A DNA stretch of 64,000 bases from Cerioporus squamosus. Its lineage: Eukaryota; Basidiomycota; Agaricomycetes; Polyporales; Polyporaceae. The stretch covers positions 1-64,000 of the forward strand of contig JABYQS010000017.1 of NCBI GenBank assembly GCA_022592435.1, written 5' to 3'. Made by a program: the position numbers and the translations under genes. Shown here piece after piece: positions 39,716-50,402 of the stretch. Within the stretch, counting starts at the first letter, position 1; the number at the start of each line of letters is the position of its first letter. The notes under the pieces were generated by a model that did not search any database, was not told the DNA's origin, and was given only the letters and a program-made list of their open reading frames with translations.

Positions 39716-41589
39716 ATGTCCTCCAGTGCAGCGGACGATGAGTTGGCGCAGGAGATCCTGGACGCGTACGCACGACTGTGAGTATCCGAGGAGGCCAAGC
39801 ACCACCGTATCGCGCTGATTGATATCCGCTGCGCCCATCTAGCTTCGTAGAAAATTTCTGTATCATCGCATCCTCAGGTATGTACTGCCACCCCAGACAC
39901 CGTCGTGAAGCGTAGGATAGACCTGTTAACCATCAACACAACAGTTCTTCTCTTCGCCGACACCTTCTTCACGTTTACGGAAGAAGTCCAACGGATCTGG
40001 CGCCGACGCTTTACTGGCGCCACGCTGATCTTCGTCATCACTCGATGGGTCGCAGTCGCAGAACGCATCGTACTGGTCATCAGCGTGGTGCTACCCACAG
40101 TGCAAAACAAAGTCAGTGTTCTTTTTACAAACATCTGTTCATGATCTGACATGATACATGCAGAGGTACGGGGCGCACGGACCTTGGGAGCTGACATGCA
40201 AAACTCATCCTCAATTTCAGCTGCGTACCGGTAATGCGGATGGACGACATCCTCACAGACATTAGCTACCTGATGTTCGGAGGTATATTACCTCGCCGGT
40301 CCTACATTCGTGTCCGCCTGACCCGTCCGCAGTGTTTATGATGCTTCGGGTGCGAGGGGTATGGGGTGGAGCTTGGGCACCCCTCCTCTTTATCGCTCTG
40401 CTGACACCGGTCAGGACGATCATCTCCATCGTGAGTTCATTGACCACGCCGTCTCGCATACAATCTCACTAACACACGATTGCTCAGTATATCCAGACAC
40501 ATTACGATCCGATAGCGTTTGGCGCACCGATATATGGATGTGGCGCCGCAGTCAACATTGGCAACCACAACTACATCATGTAAGCCCCGTTGCGTATAAT
40601 GATATGCACCACGTATAGCTCACTTTGATGCTGGCTCCTGAAGACGTACGAATAGTCATCATGTCAAATCTACGATGAATTCTGACTCTCTCAATCAGTT
40701 GGGATCGTATCAAGGTTATCAGGGATGACAATCGACACCGCAGTGATCCTCCTCACCTGGCACAAGACTTGGGCTATCAAGCGCGAGTCCAGAAGGGTTG
40801 GTATCGACACACCTTACGTTACGTTACTACTGCGTGATGGTGAGCAACCTGGTTCCCTCCCCTAACATACAGCTGACGACGTTCACTAGGCACGCTGTAT
40901 TTCTTGTGAGTCTCCTCGAGCGACCTAGACTCGAACAGGTCGCTGACGGTCTCTCGCCAGGATTATCCTATTTATCCAAACATTCGGCATAATATCAATC
41001 TCAGTCAGTCGCCCCATCCGCTCGAGCATGCTGCTAAACGCATCTGACCCGATCTTCTCCATAGGTCGGATCGGTACGAAGTACCCGCAATGATTGACAG
41101 CGCGCACACAAACTCACCGCTGGTATCTGTAGGACTTCGTCCTCTTCGACGTGTGGCCCTACTTCGACCAAGTGTACGCCCGCCCTTCTCCCTCGCATGC
41201 CCACTGGCATCGTCGCTCACGACTCCCCGCACAGGTTTACCGTAGTATTCCTCACGCGCTTCATGCTCAACCTCCGCGGGGTCTACCTCGTGGACTCCGA
41301 CGACGTCCCCGATCCAAACAACTTGAACGCCGACCCGACGGCGACCATCTCGGGCGTGCGTTTCTCGTCGAGCATCGTCGGGAACATGGGCGCCCCGCTG
41401 AACTCAACGCTGTTCTCGTACGGCTCCACGACACTGGGCGCGGAGGACCTGAGCGACCGCTCCGGTACGGGTTGGAGTGTGGAGGACGAGATGCTCGAGA
41501 CGTCGGGTGATCCGCTCTTTGCGAGGCTTGGGCGGGAGGATGAGGGGGAGGAGAGAATCGAGATGCCGGAGACTGGTGTTCGTGTGTAA
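39716..41589 (+). CDS. DUF6533-family seven-helix membrane protein, copy 1
   Basis: Member of the basidiomycete-expanded DUF6533 integral membrane family; function unknown. Clear exons: 39716-39777, 39843-39877, 39945-40111, 40164-40165 (2-nt microexon), 40221-40282, 40333-40430, 40488-40579, 40699-40839, 40890-40905, 40961 onward, and a last exon 41235-41589. Helices are visible in LLFADTFFTFTEEVQRIWRR (family signature), TLIFVITRWVAVAERIVL, APLLFIALLTPVRTIISI, MTIDTAVILLTWHKTW and IILFIQTFGIISIS; the C-terminal motif LTRFMLNLRGVY begins a hydrophilic acidic tail. The junction 40579/40699 does not keep phase, so a small exon is missed or a one-base lesion exists; the exon between 41000 and 41200 (DFVLFDVWPYFDQV) is also only approximately placed. 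Confidence 0.72.
40164..40165 (+). other. Two-nucleotide microexon (AG) in DUF6533 copy 1
   Basis: Lies between acceptor CATGCAG and donor GTACGGGG, with flanking introns of 52 and 55 nt. It restores frame between ...TVQNK and CVPVMRMDDIL by forming the Ser codon AGC. Confidence 0.65.
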
Positions 41590-42069
41590 GTGCGCTGGGT
41601 CGCGGTTTCCAGGGTCAACTTTGAGTTGTACGTTATATCGTGTCATTATGATCAGGTATGGATACAGGGTCCATGGTCAGGTCCCTCGAAGTCTGGACTA
41701 CTTTTTCTTCAACGTGCAATCTGGCGCAGCCTGTGTCCCCACTAGTAGCCCATCGCGATGCTCGCTGTCAGCGGCGGGAGGGCGCGACGCGTCTGGCGCT
41801 AAAGCTAGCTCTCTCTTTCATCCACCCACCAGCCATCACACGAACCACCTAAAGGCCTGCTCAGCCGGCACTCCTCGGTCACCTTCGGTCACGACGTCCA
41901 GATCCAGTATCTGTCGAGTCGCATTGACAGCGTCCGTCTCTCCATAGTATGCACTCCCAACAGCGGGTGATTATCTCCGTGAGCACCCTCAGTTTCAATC
42001 TTATGTTCCTTGATACTGAACTGCATTAAAGCCATGATAGGCATTGTCGATCCCCGCGGTGCCTTTCCC

Positions 42070-43101
42070 ATGCAACGCACTCCCGTTGAACTGTTCCTGG
42101 AGATCATCGCTATGCTCGGTGAAGACAAGTTCTCGCTTTCCGCTTGCCGTCTCGTCTCAAAGAGGTGGCGAGAAGTTGCCAACCCCCACCTCTTCGCTAC
42201 CCTTACTGTGGTTACTACGGATCCTGTCTGCAACGTCGGCGCCTTCTGTGAATTCGTGGATCCAATCCTCACCTCGCGGTCTGGATCCGAGATCTTACAC
42301 TCACAGGAAGTTCCTCCGGTCTCACAGAGCCCAGCATCATGCCGGATTTATCAATCCCTTGCACGGTGGTTGCGAATCTGACAGGGCTCCGATACCTCTC
42401 CCTGGGGGCCTATGTACAAGTTGCCGATGTTGCACGGAAAGCCTAGGCCTGTTGTGTGTTCCGCACCCTATCGGCTCAAGGGCCTGCGCATCCTCAACAG
42501 ATATACCCCGGAGACACTCCCCTCGTTGTGCGCGTTGCTCTGCGTCGTCGTCCCCGACTCGCTTGAGTTGCAAGACGTCAACGTCAAAGGCCCCTTCCGC
42601 GACTCCGACATGGGTTCGCTTCCTCCGCAGTCGGTGCACATTCTCCCGCGGACCTCTGGAAGGCCGTTGGCAGCCTATTTACCATGTGCCCACGCTTGGA
42701 ATCCATCATCATTGTCCTGAGCTTTCAGGAAGACGACGACGATGCCTCTACCTGGCCCGAACGCGGCCTCACGTCGGTATACGAGTACACCGACATCTTC
42801 TCCGCCGTGCCGCAGTCGCTACGAGAAGTCACCGTCCGCCTCATCCAGAGGTATACGCGAGCAGTACGACCTTGCGAGCTTGGATCGTCCTTGGTTCCTG
42901 GCGCGGTTTCCGCTTCTGCGAAGTGTCAGCTTTGAAGTGGAGGAGCAATATGGTTCCCCAGATTACCTCGCGCTTGAAGGGTGGCTTAAGGACACCCTTC
43001 TTCACATCCACGACGCCAATCTGCGTCGTGTCGCAGAGCTGGATAGTGCCAAATTGAGGATTCAATCACTATCCTATCTACTTATGTCGCTCAAGCTCTA
43101 G
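42070..43101 (+). pseudogene. F-box protein gene with multiple frame breaks
   Basis: Starts as a good F-box (MQRTPVELFLEIIAML; ACRLVSKRWREVANPHLFAT). The protein-like reading then switches frame four times: after CEFVD to NPHLAVWIRDLTL (about 42255), after QVADVARKA to RPVVCSAPYRLKGL (about 42440), after GSLPPQSVHIL to TMCPRLESIIIVL (about 42650), and near QRYTRAV to REQYDLASLDRPWF (about 42860). The switches alternate between two frames, as expected from small insertions and deletions; no introns with sound splice sites explain them. Closest relatives are basidiomycete F-box/LRR proteins. Probably a decaying copy; sequencing error at four places is less likely. Confidence 0.6.
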
Positions 43102-43343
43102 GAATTCGAGATAAGCGAAGAGTCTGCAAAAGTAATGAGTTCGTCAGATGCCCGTGTCTGCCCGCCGCTGTCAGGCTCGAGGTTCGCTTCCTTTGACCTT
43201 TAAGCGTTCGTACGGGTTAATGCGCGACCGAGTAATTGTATATCTTGCGACTACTTGAATCACCGAATATACTACACCTAAGTACACTTCCTCATGCAGG
43301 GAAGACTGCAGTGAAACATGCAACAAATCCTGCCCCATTGCTC

Positions 43344-44634
43344 TCAGTAAGAGGACGGGTGCTTCAGGAGGGTCTATCCAAGAACCAGCGTAAGCAGCTA
43401 ATCGAGAGCCCGGACAAGGCAAGCATGACTCACCCCACCGTCGATCAGCACAGTCTCCCCATCCACAAACCAGTTCGCGACGAGGAACAGCACAAGCGCG
43501 CCCATATCCTTGTTGGTTCCCGCTCGCGGCTGCCCAGGAGCCGGCGGACGCGAAACGGGCACCTGGAAGCCGAAGGTCACTCCCTCTGGCACGCGGGACT
43601 CTCCCAGCTCGTTCATCGTACCGGGCGCGGCCATCTCGGTAATGAAGAGCCCCGGGGCGATTCCGTTCACTCGGATGCCCAGCGGGAGCAGCTCGTGTGC
43701 GAGAGATGCGGTGGCATGCCCGATGGCCGACTTGGAGAACATGTAGGGGAATGAACAGCTCGAAGTCGCGGGGTCCTGCCGCGAGGATAGAGGATGAGTT
43801 CGGTTGTTAGGGTAGTAGGAAGAGACATCATGTACGGACCTTCGTCCATCCGTTCATGCTGGACGTCATGACGATCTGCGGAGCGAAGCGAGCGGCCCAT
43901 GGGCTCTCCTTCCACTTTTCGAGGAGCGGGAGAAACGCGAAGGTCAGCCAGTACGGCCCAACGGCGTTTGTCTTCAGGTTGTGGTCAAAGTCTGATTCGG
44001 ATATGGCGTCGAAGTAGGCGGCGCGGAAAGCCTCGCCGGTCATTGTAGTCGGTCTCTGAAAACTGCCGGAGGCAACGCTGTACAACCTCGTCAGCGGATG
44101 ATCCACGGATAAATCACAATGGCACTGACCCAGCATTGTTGAAGAGCACTGTGACATGCTGTTCCCGCTTACCGACCTCTTCGGCCAGCCGTAGAGCCTC
44201 GGACTAGGAGTGAAGTACGCGTCAGTCAGTGAGGGTTTCGTCGACACTGCATAACACCGTACCTTCTTTCTCACATCTCCTTCGATGCCGTAAATCCTTC
44301 CAGGCTTGTTCGTCTTCTCCGCTGCATCGTTGTACACCTTCGCTATCCTGCAAGCGGGTTGGATGAGAAGGGCGACATTGACAACGACTAGTGCAACCTA
44401 CTTGTCGAGATCTGCCCGTTTTGGGCCGATGATATACACAGTCGCTCCGTTGGCCAGCAGCGTGGTAGTTATCATCAGGCCGATACCCTATGTACAAGCC
44501 CACCACGAGTGAGCAAAAATGGACACGTATGTATGTTGCCAACTCACGGTTCCTCCTCCAGTGACGACGGCAACGACGCCGCGCAGGTCGAAGAGGTTGC
44601 TGGAGGTAAGGTCATGAAGAACGGTGTCCGCCAT
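43344..44634 (-). CDS. Short-chain dehydrogenase/reductase, copy 1 (intact)
   Basis: Classical SDR, NAD(P)-dependent oxidoreductase; substrate unknown. Exons (minus): 44634-44548, 44487-44402, 44347-44263, 44203-44130, 44077-43840, 43775-43434, 43373-43344; 942 nt, 313 aa. Rossmann motif TGGGTGIG at residues 25-32 (split by intron 1), NNAG near 109-112, catalytic Ser in MTSSMNGWTK (183/184) and Tyr201-x3-Lys205 (YMFSK), then VNGIAPGLFITEM and a C-terminus LIDGGTLLKHPSSY in which the last nine residues come from a 30-nt exon. It is a tandem duplicate of the gene at 44943-46230 in the same orientation with the same intron positions. Confidence 0.9.
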
Positions 44635-44942
44635 CTTGGACCGGTGCTGTTCAGGAGATAGTTCTGAGGGCTCGGTGCAGTCGAGCTAGTGGGCTACTTA
44701 TACTCTCGTGTGAGAGCACGGAACGTGCCGATCGGATGCTATGACATCACCCTCATCGTTCCCGATCACAGACTGAGATATCGCATAGAACAAAGGCAGG
44801 CTAGGCTTGAGCCTGCTGGAGTTATTCTGGGTGGCCGAACATAGGAGTACGGCAAAGGAGCCCAGGGAAAGCGGGGGAAATGTGATAGAAGATTGCAGAT
44901 CACGAGCAGGTTCGTACGGTTATGCCAGCACATTTCGACTAC

Positions 44943-46230
44943 CTAGTACGAGGATGGGTGTTTCAAGAGAGTCTGGAGGCGCGTTAGCTCAACGATCCTC
45001 ATCCAGGTGACGGTCAAGAAAAGTACTCACCCCTCCGTCGATCAGTACGGTCTCGCCATCCACGAACCAATTCGCCACCAAGAACAGCACTAGCGCTGCC
45101 ATGTCCTTGTTCCTCCCCGCGGGTGGCTGACCCGGCGCAAGCGGCGCCGACACAGGGACCTCAAAGCTAAAAGGATTTCCTTGGGGCATATGGGACTGCC
45201 CGACTGCGTCGATCGTTCCAGGCGCGCTCATTTCGGTGATGAAAAAACCCCGGCGCGATGCCGTTGACTCGAACACCCAGCGGGAGGAGTTCGTGAGCGA
45301 GCGATGCGGTGGCGTGTCCTATGGCCGACTTGGAGTACATGTACGGAAACGTGAAACCCGACGTCGCGGGATCCTAGACAGCAGCAGAGTGAATGTCAGT
45401 TGACGTGTCCGCGAATACGAGACTAGGTCGCGGACGTGCCTTCGTCCAGCCGTTCATGCTGGATGTCATCACTACCTGCGGTGCGAACCGTGCACCACCT
45501 GGGCCTTGCTTCCATTTCTCCAGCAGCGGCAGGAATGCAAAAGTCAGCCAGTACGGGCCAACGGCGTTGGTGTGGAGACTATTTTCGAAGTCCTCCTCGG
45601 TAACTTCATCGAAGTATGCTGCGCGGAATGCGGCCGCATTCGCGATAGTGGGCCTAGGTGTATTTCCCTTGAAAGATGCTGGTGACATGCAATGTCATGC
45701 CACTGTCTCGACAGTTCACGAGACAAGAGAAGCGCACCCAGCATTGTTGAAGAGGACAGTGACATGTTCCTCACGTTTGTCGACCTCCTCCGCCAGACGC
45801 ACAGCCTCTGTCTGTTCCACTAGTCAGTGAATGGCCTCCATAAAAAGATGTGTGCTCACTTTCTTCCTGATATCACCCTCGATACCGTAGATCTTGCCTG
45901 ATTTGCCCGCAGCCGCAGCCGCGTCGTTGTATACCTGAGCAATTCTAGAGAGGAGCTCCTTGTCAGTCGACGTTGTATCACCAAGTACTCGAGCCTCACT
46001 TACTTGTCGAGGTCTTCCTGCTTCGGTCCGATGATGTACACAGACTTAGCCCCGTTGGCGATCAACGTAGTTGTGATCATAAGCCCGATGCCCTATAGAC
46101 AGACATCAGCGTATGCGACGGCGAACACAAGATGTCACCTCACCGTTCCGCCCCCGGTCACGACTGCCACCACGCCGGTCAGGTCAAAGAGACTCGCCGC
46201 ATTGAGCTCGTTGAGAACAGTATCGGCCAT
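44943..46230 (-). CDS. Short-chain dehydrogenase/reductase, copy 2 (frame breaks)
   Basis: Paralog of the neighbouring SDR with the same seven-exon layout (minus): 46230-46144, 46092-46004, 45944-45860, 45811-45738, about 45678-45440, 45373-45031, 44972-44943. Keeps TGGGTGIG, NNAG, MTSSMNGWTK, YMYSK and the tail TLLKHPSSY. Two breaks are seen: between the NNAG exon and TPRPTIANAAAFRAAYF (about 45650-45678) the frame is off by one, and in GIAPGFFITEM a run of six A on the plus strand (45242-45247) has one base too many. Intron 5 must start with GC (AAG|GCACGT at 45439), where copy 1 has GT. Either a recently disabled copy or homopolymer errors in the assembly. Confidence 0.75.
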
Positions 46231-47244
46231 GGGTGCGTGCTTGCCCACCAGTGGAATGTTGAGTTGGTGGAAGGAGGCAGGTTAGGATGGTATATGTACC
46301 CGCCAGGCGAGAGCCGATCGGGAGAGACGAGGAGCGAGAAGCGTTGCTTATGGAGCACCTGCGCGGGAAAGCGGAGGTCATGAGAGGGTCAGAGATGTTC
46401 TGGGATGTCTATTCGAAGCAACGCTGCGGTTTCGAGACGTCAGCGCGTCAGCCATCGGCGCGTCCAAACCTTAACATGAGGTCCCTACGAGCCGGTCTAG
46501 TCATGTCCTCGTCGATCTGGCCGACGTATGTCCCGTCGGAAATCGCGGATCTGAGCATTCAAGTGCCGGTCGGAGAGCGATGTATGTAGCGGCGCAGGTC
46601 AAGCAGATCGCGTGGGATAGCTCAACTCACGTCATAGGAAGAAACTTCACAAGCATCTCTCCCAGTAATTTTGGTCAAATGACGAGTACACGGTCGCTGT
46701 ACATTGACGGTGCTGTCAGAAGTACTGTCAGAATCTGCACGTATGTCACTGAACATAGCTCGTACATGCCTTGCGTATGGTGCCGCCAACCTGTGCAGTC
46801 AATCACCACTAGAGCTTGTGCACGTACCACTCTACCTCCTCTCTGGCAATGCAATCGGGCCCTTCGACCAACACATTTTCCTCCAACCGACGCTGTTCAT
46901 TCCACGCACTCGTAGACACTGCTGCGGATCGACCGTGTAGATCCCTAGAAGCCAATATGCCAGGACCAGCTGTCCACAGTTCGTAGGTACCTCAGATCCA
47001 TGGTGTCCTCAGTGCATCGTACAGCGTCATCGTCCGACGAAGCTTGGCGCCACCCATTGCATCGCGACCTGATTCGTCGACCAGGCGGCCTATAGAGCGT
47101 GCTATGGGGCAGCAGGCAATAAGCCGCGACGAGTAGACAACATGCGATGAGGTGGTCGTTGATCTTCAAAGGAAGCTACTTATCAAGATTTCAGCTGTAC
47201 AGCTCATGGAGAACGCAAGCCGGAAGCCGGACTTACTTGCGTTG
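46231..47244. other. Intergenic region
   Basis: Promoter of SDR copy 2 at the left and 3' flank of the Rrp46-like gene at the right. Open plus-strand frames at 46.3-46.9 kb match nothing and lack splice context. Confidence 0.4.
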
Positions 47245-48143
47245 TCATATTTCGACCTTCTCGTCGTCGACCTCCATAGCTTGAGATGGACGCTCGCTCT
47301 TAACCTCCGTCTTGACAGCCGTCGATGTCAGGCGCGATGCCAGGCTCTCCTTCAGCGCGAGCCAGACCTGCCGAGCGCCCTTCGCCGCGAGCTCTCTCGC
47401 CCTTGTCAGCTCCGAGACATCGAAGGGCGCAGCAGTGGTGTAGTTGGTCCACAATAAGGAGCAAGCAGGTGGTTCGGATGGGGATGGGATGTCGGCAGAT
47501 GCAGATAGTGACGAGGAGAACAAAAATGTGAAGCACCCACTCCCCGCCAGATGAGGCAACTCGACCTCTTCAGGGTCCAGGATGAGCTCCCCATCCGCGT
47601 CGCCTTTGAGCCTCCCGACCGCCACAGCAAACACGACACCGCGCATGGGTACCGACCCGGCGTTGATGAACGCGGCCGCTGTGGCGTTCACCAGACTTGC
47701 GGTGAGACTCGCGTTCCAACCCCGGCCGACGCTCCCAAGCCCGCTGCCGCTATCGGTCCCACATAGCGCTTGCCCGACAATCTGGATGAGAGTGCGGGGA
47801 TGGTGGGAGAGGAAGAGGGAGGGCGCGAAGATGGACTTGAGTGTCGTCGCGAGTGCTTTTGCGTCCGTGCCAGGGAGGGCGGCAAGCGGGCGGATTTGGA
47901 TGTCGAGCGTCGCCTGCGAGGGGTTCTCTTGCGCAGGTCTGACCTCTATCGGTCCTGACACAGATGCGAGAGACTTTGTCTCTCCTAGACATTGAGGTTC
48001 AAATATGCACTCCTCCCAGAGCATTTTGGCATGTACTCACCGAAGCCGAACCTGGCGGAGCCGTCCACCCTGTCGAGCCTTTCATACACAATAGATATCT
48101 CTCGCGTCTGGTCCGCGCGTCGTCCACCTCTTCGTGCGACCAT
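47245..48143 (-). CDS. RRP46: RNA exosome core subunit, Rrp46-like
   Basis: RNase PH-fold subunit of the nine-membered exosome ring, taking part in 3'-to-5' RNA processing and decay in nucleus and cytoplasm. Exons (minus): 48143-48041 and 47984-47245; 843 nt, 280 aa, phase-1 join. Recognised by YERLDRVDGSARFGFGETKS, SVSGPIEVRP, SLTASLVNATAAAFINAG and VPMRGVVFAVAVG. Active-site residues of phosphorolytic RNase PH enzymes are not expected in eukaryotic core subunits. Longer than yeast Rrp46, with an acidic/basic tail (KTEVKSERPSQAMEVDDEK). The start ATG lies 266 bp from the oppositely oriented start at 48410, so the two genes share a promoter region. Confidence 0.85.
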
Positions 48144-48409
48144 GCTGGGTTGTCGATAAGATAAGTTCCAGGAGGATGCGAGACAGGTAGTCGAAGTACG
48201 AGACGAAGAGAGCCTCGGAGACGAAGAGAGCCTCGGCGCGAAAGCACGCGACAACCGCCCGGCGCGGGTCGAGCCAGTCAGCGACCGACTCTCCTCCGAA
48301 ATGGATTGCTCAAGCTCAAGCGCAGCTTTCATGACAGCTTCCCGGCGAGCTCGCTGCCCTCGCGGCACTTGACGACAGCAAACGACAGCTCTTTCTGCCA
48401 ACGGACACG

Positions 48410-49327
48410 ATGTCGCGCGCAGCCGCGACGGCCTCGGCGACACTAACCTCGAGGTCGGACCCTAACTCATCGGACGATGACCATCCGGGCTCGTTCCTCG
48501 GCAGCGGAGGCTCGACGCTCATCCTTGCGTTCCTCGCCCTCGGGTTGTTCCTTGCGGGAATACTGGTTATGATCTCGATGCGCCGGTATGTCGTTGCAGG
48601 CCGTCGGAGGATCAGGACATGGCAGGTGGCGGGAGAGCGGGGATGGGAATGGGACGAGGCTCCGGGCGGTCCAGCGACTACTGGTGGCATGAGTGTTATG
48701 GTGCGAAGACGGAGGGACTTTGGCAAGCAGCCGGAGCTCTGGGACTTCCGTGTCGAGGAGACGGAGGACCTTGGATGGGACAGCATCCAGGTATGTCTCT
48801 TGGAGCAGTTACATGTTCTGCGGTCAACTGATCGACCGCAACAACCGTCGCTGTCTTCTGAACAGCCTGTTGCTGCGAAGCTCGTATATGAAGACGAGAT
48901 CCTTCCATCCCCGAGACGTCCCGGCGACGACCCCTTGCGTTCTGCCGCGAGCAGCGAAATTCGCTCAGACCCGTCCTCGACTCGACCCGGGTTTATGCAC
49001 CCTTTCCGAGTCGGTTGGCACGATTTTGCCACTCAACTGCCTACGCGACGACGTCCCCAACCACACCCTCATCCGTCTGCCTCCTCAGCGTCGGGTCCCT
49101 CTACCCCGCAAGCTGTCGACCGCATTGCTGGTGAGGCTGCCCCATCTGTATCATCACCCTTTCCGCGGGCACATTGCGTGCGCATATTGGCTGCGATCAC
49201 GATGCCTACGGAGCAGCCATGCGCGGACGGCGTGCCGCTGTATGCACTCGGTATAACGGACGTGCCATGGATTGGGTACACACCCGAGGATCCTCCGCCA
49301 GGACCCGCTTCACGACGCGACAATTGA
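48410..49327 (+). CDS. Orphan single-span membrane protein, family A copy 1
   Basis: Exons 48410-48790 and 48866-49327; 843 nt, 280 aa. The 75-nt intron is a multiple of three and has no stop, so retention would add 25 residues. Short Ser/Asp-rich N-terminus, one membrane helix at about residues 36-57 (TLILAFLALGLFLAGILVMI), then an Arg-rich juxtamembrane stretch (MRRYVVAGRRRIRTW), so the long C-terminus is probably cytosolic. The segment PELWDFRVEETEDLGWDSIQ, the intron, and PVAAKLVY align with the copies at 56481 and 58542, as does the C-terminal IAAITMP...LYALGIT block. Divergent from the Rrp46-like gene. No enzyme motif; function unknown. Confidence 0.75.
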   Translation: MSRAAATASATLTSRSDPNSSDDDHPGSFLGSGGSTLILAFLALGLFLAGILVMISMRRYVVAGRRRIRTWQVAGERGWEWDEAPGGPATTGGMSVMVRRRRDFGKQPELWDFRVEETEDLGWDSIQVCLLEQLHVLRSTDRPQQPSLSSEQPVAAKLVYEDEILPSPRRPGDDPLRSAASSEIRSDPSSTRPGFMHPFRVGWHDFATQLPTRRRPQPHPHPSASSASGPSTPQAVDRIAGEAAPSVSSPFPRAHCVRILAAITMPTEQPCADGVPLYALGITDVPWIGYTPEDPPPGPASRRDN

Positions 49328-50402
49328 TGGGTTGTATGCTTGTCTCTTGTGCCATCTAGCTATGTAGTATGTATCATACTGTACATCTCTCGCACTAGTA
49401 CTGTAATCTTGGTTTCGTTGCAGAATGGTACCCGGCTTGGGACTCGAAGTCGTTTGGGCTGGGACTCGCGCGCCTACGCACCCTGCAGCTTGCCTCGCAC
49501 CTCCATCTTGCGATCATGACCATTGACCTGGACTCAACGCAGCATCAAGCCCAAGTATTGATCAGTGATATAGTACACGAACACTGGGTTGAACAACCTG
49601 GGGCCTCGACCTCTAAGGCGAGTGAACCACCGTTGACGGCATTGTACTGTCAGTCACAGGTGCGGGCAGCAACTTCAACATACAGTCTCCTCAGTAGTGT
49701 AGAACTGACAGGGAGAACGCAAACATTTTCCGTTTCGCAAGTGTCACGAACGGCACTTGCGAGATAGTTGCAACTCGCCCAGCTGGCCGTCAGTCTGCGC
49801 AGACAAACGGGCGCATCATTTCACATCGACATTGACTAGTTCCCGCTGTTGCGATTGGATCATGAACATCATCGACATGCCCGGATCAGCTACGGGCTTT
49901 CACATCTGCATAGACATGACAGGTGCTGCGCGTGGGAGGGAGCGGACCCGCAGGGACACAGCAACCTACTCACCTCCGAGGCTCCGACGTCGACCATCTA
50001 TCTGCCTACGGTGGCCACCAACGATACCCTTTCGTGAGCTCGGCGCTCGTCCAGCGGGCTGATTTCTTCCTCTTCTCATACTCCTTCGGCGAGCTGGACT
50101 TGCATTCCCTCGACAAGTCGACCTGCGCCGGCGCAACACTAGTTTCCAAGCCAGGAGGGAGGATCCATTGGAAGTTCGGGAGACGTTGAACCGTGACGCA
50201 CAGTGAGTAGTGTCGTATTACGCGTTCTCGGCGATGCAGTCGTCCAAGGTGCAGATCCCAAATGTCCGACCGCATGTTGCATCTCCATTAGGTCGAAGTC
50301 CACACATCCGTTCGTCCTTTCGCGCTCGAAGCCGCTTGGCCAGGCGTTCAAACGGGACCGAGGTAGACCTCCGTGCTTGGGACGTCGAACACTTGTTGTC
50401 CC
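49328..50402. other. Intergenic region
   Basis: Nothing recognised. Upstream part of the DUF6533 gene copy 2 at the right end. Confidence 0.4.
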
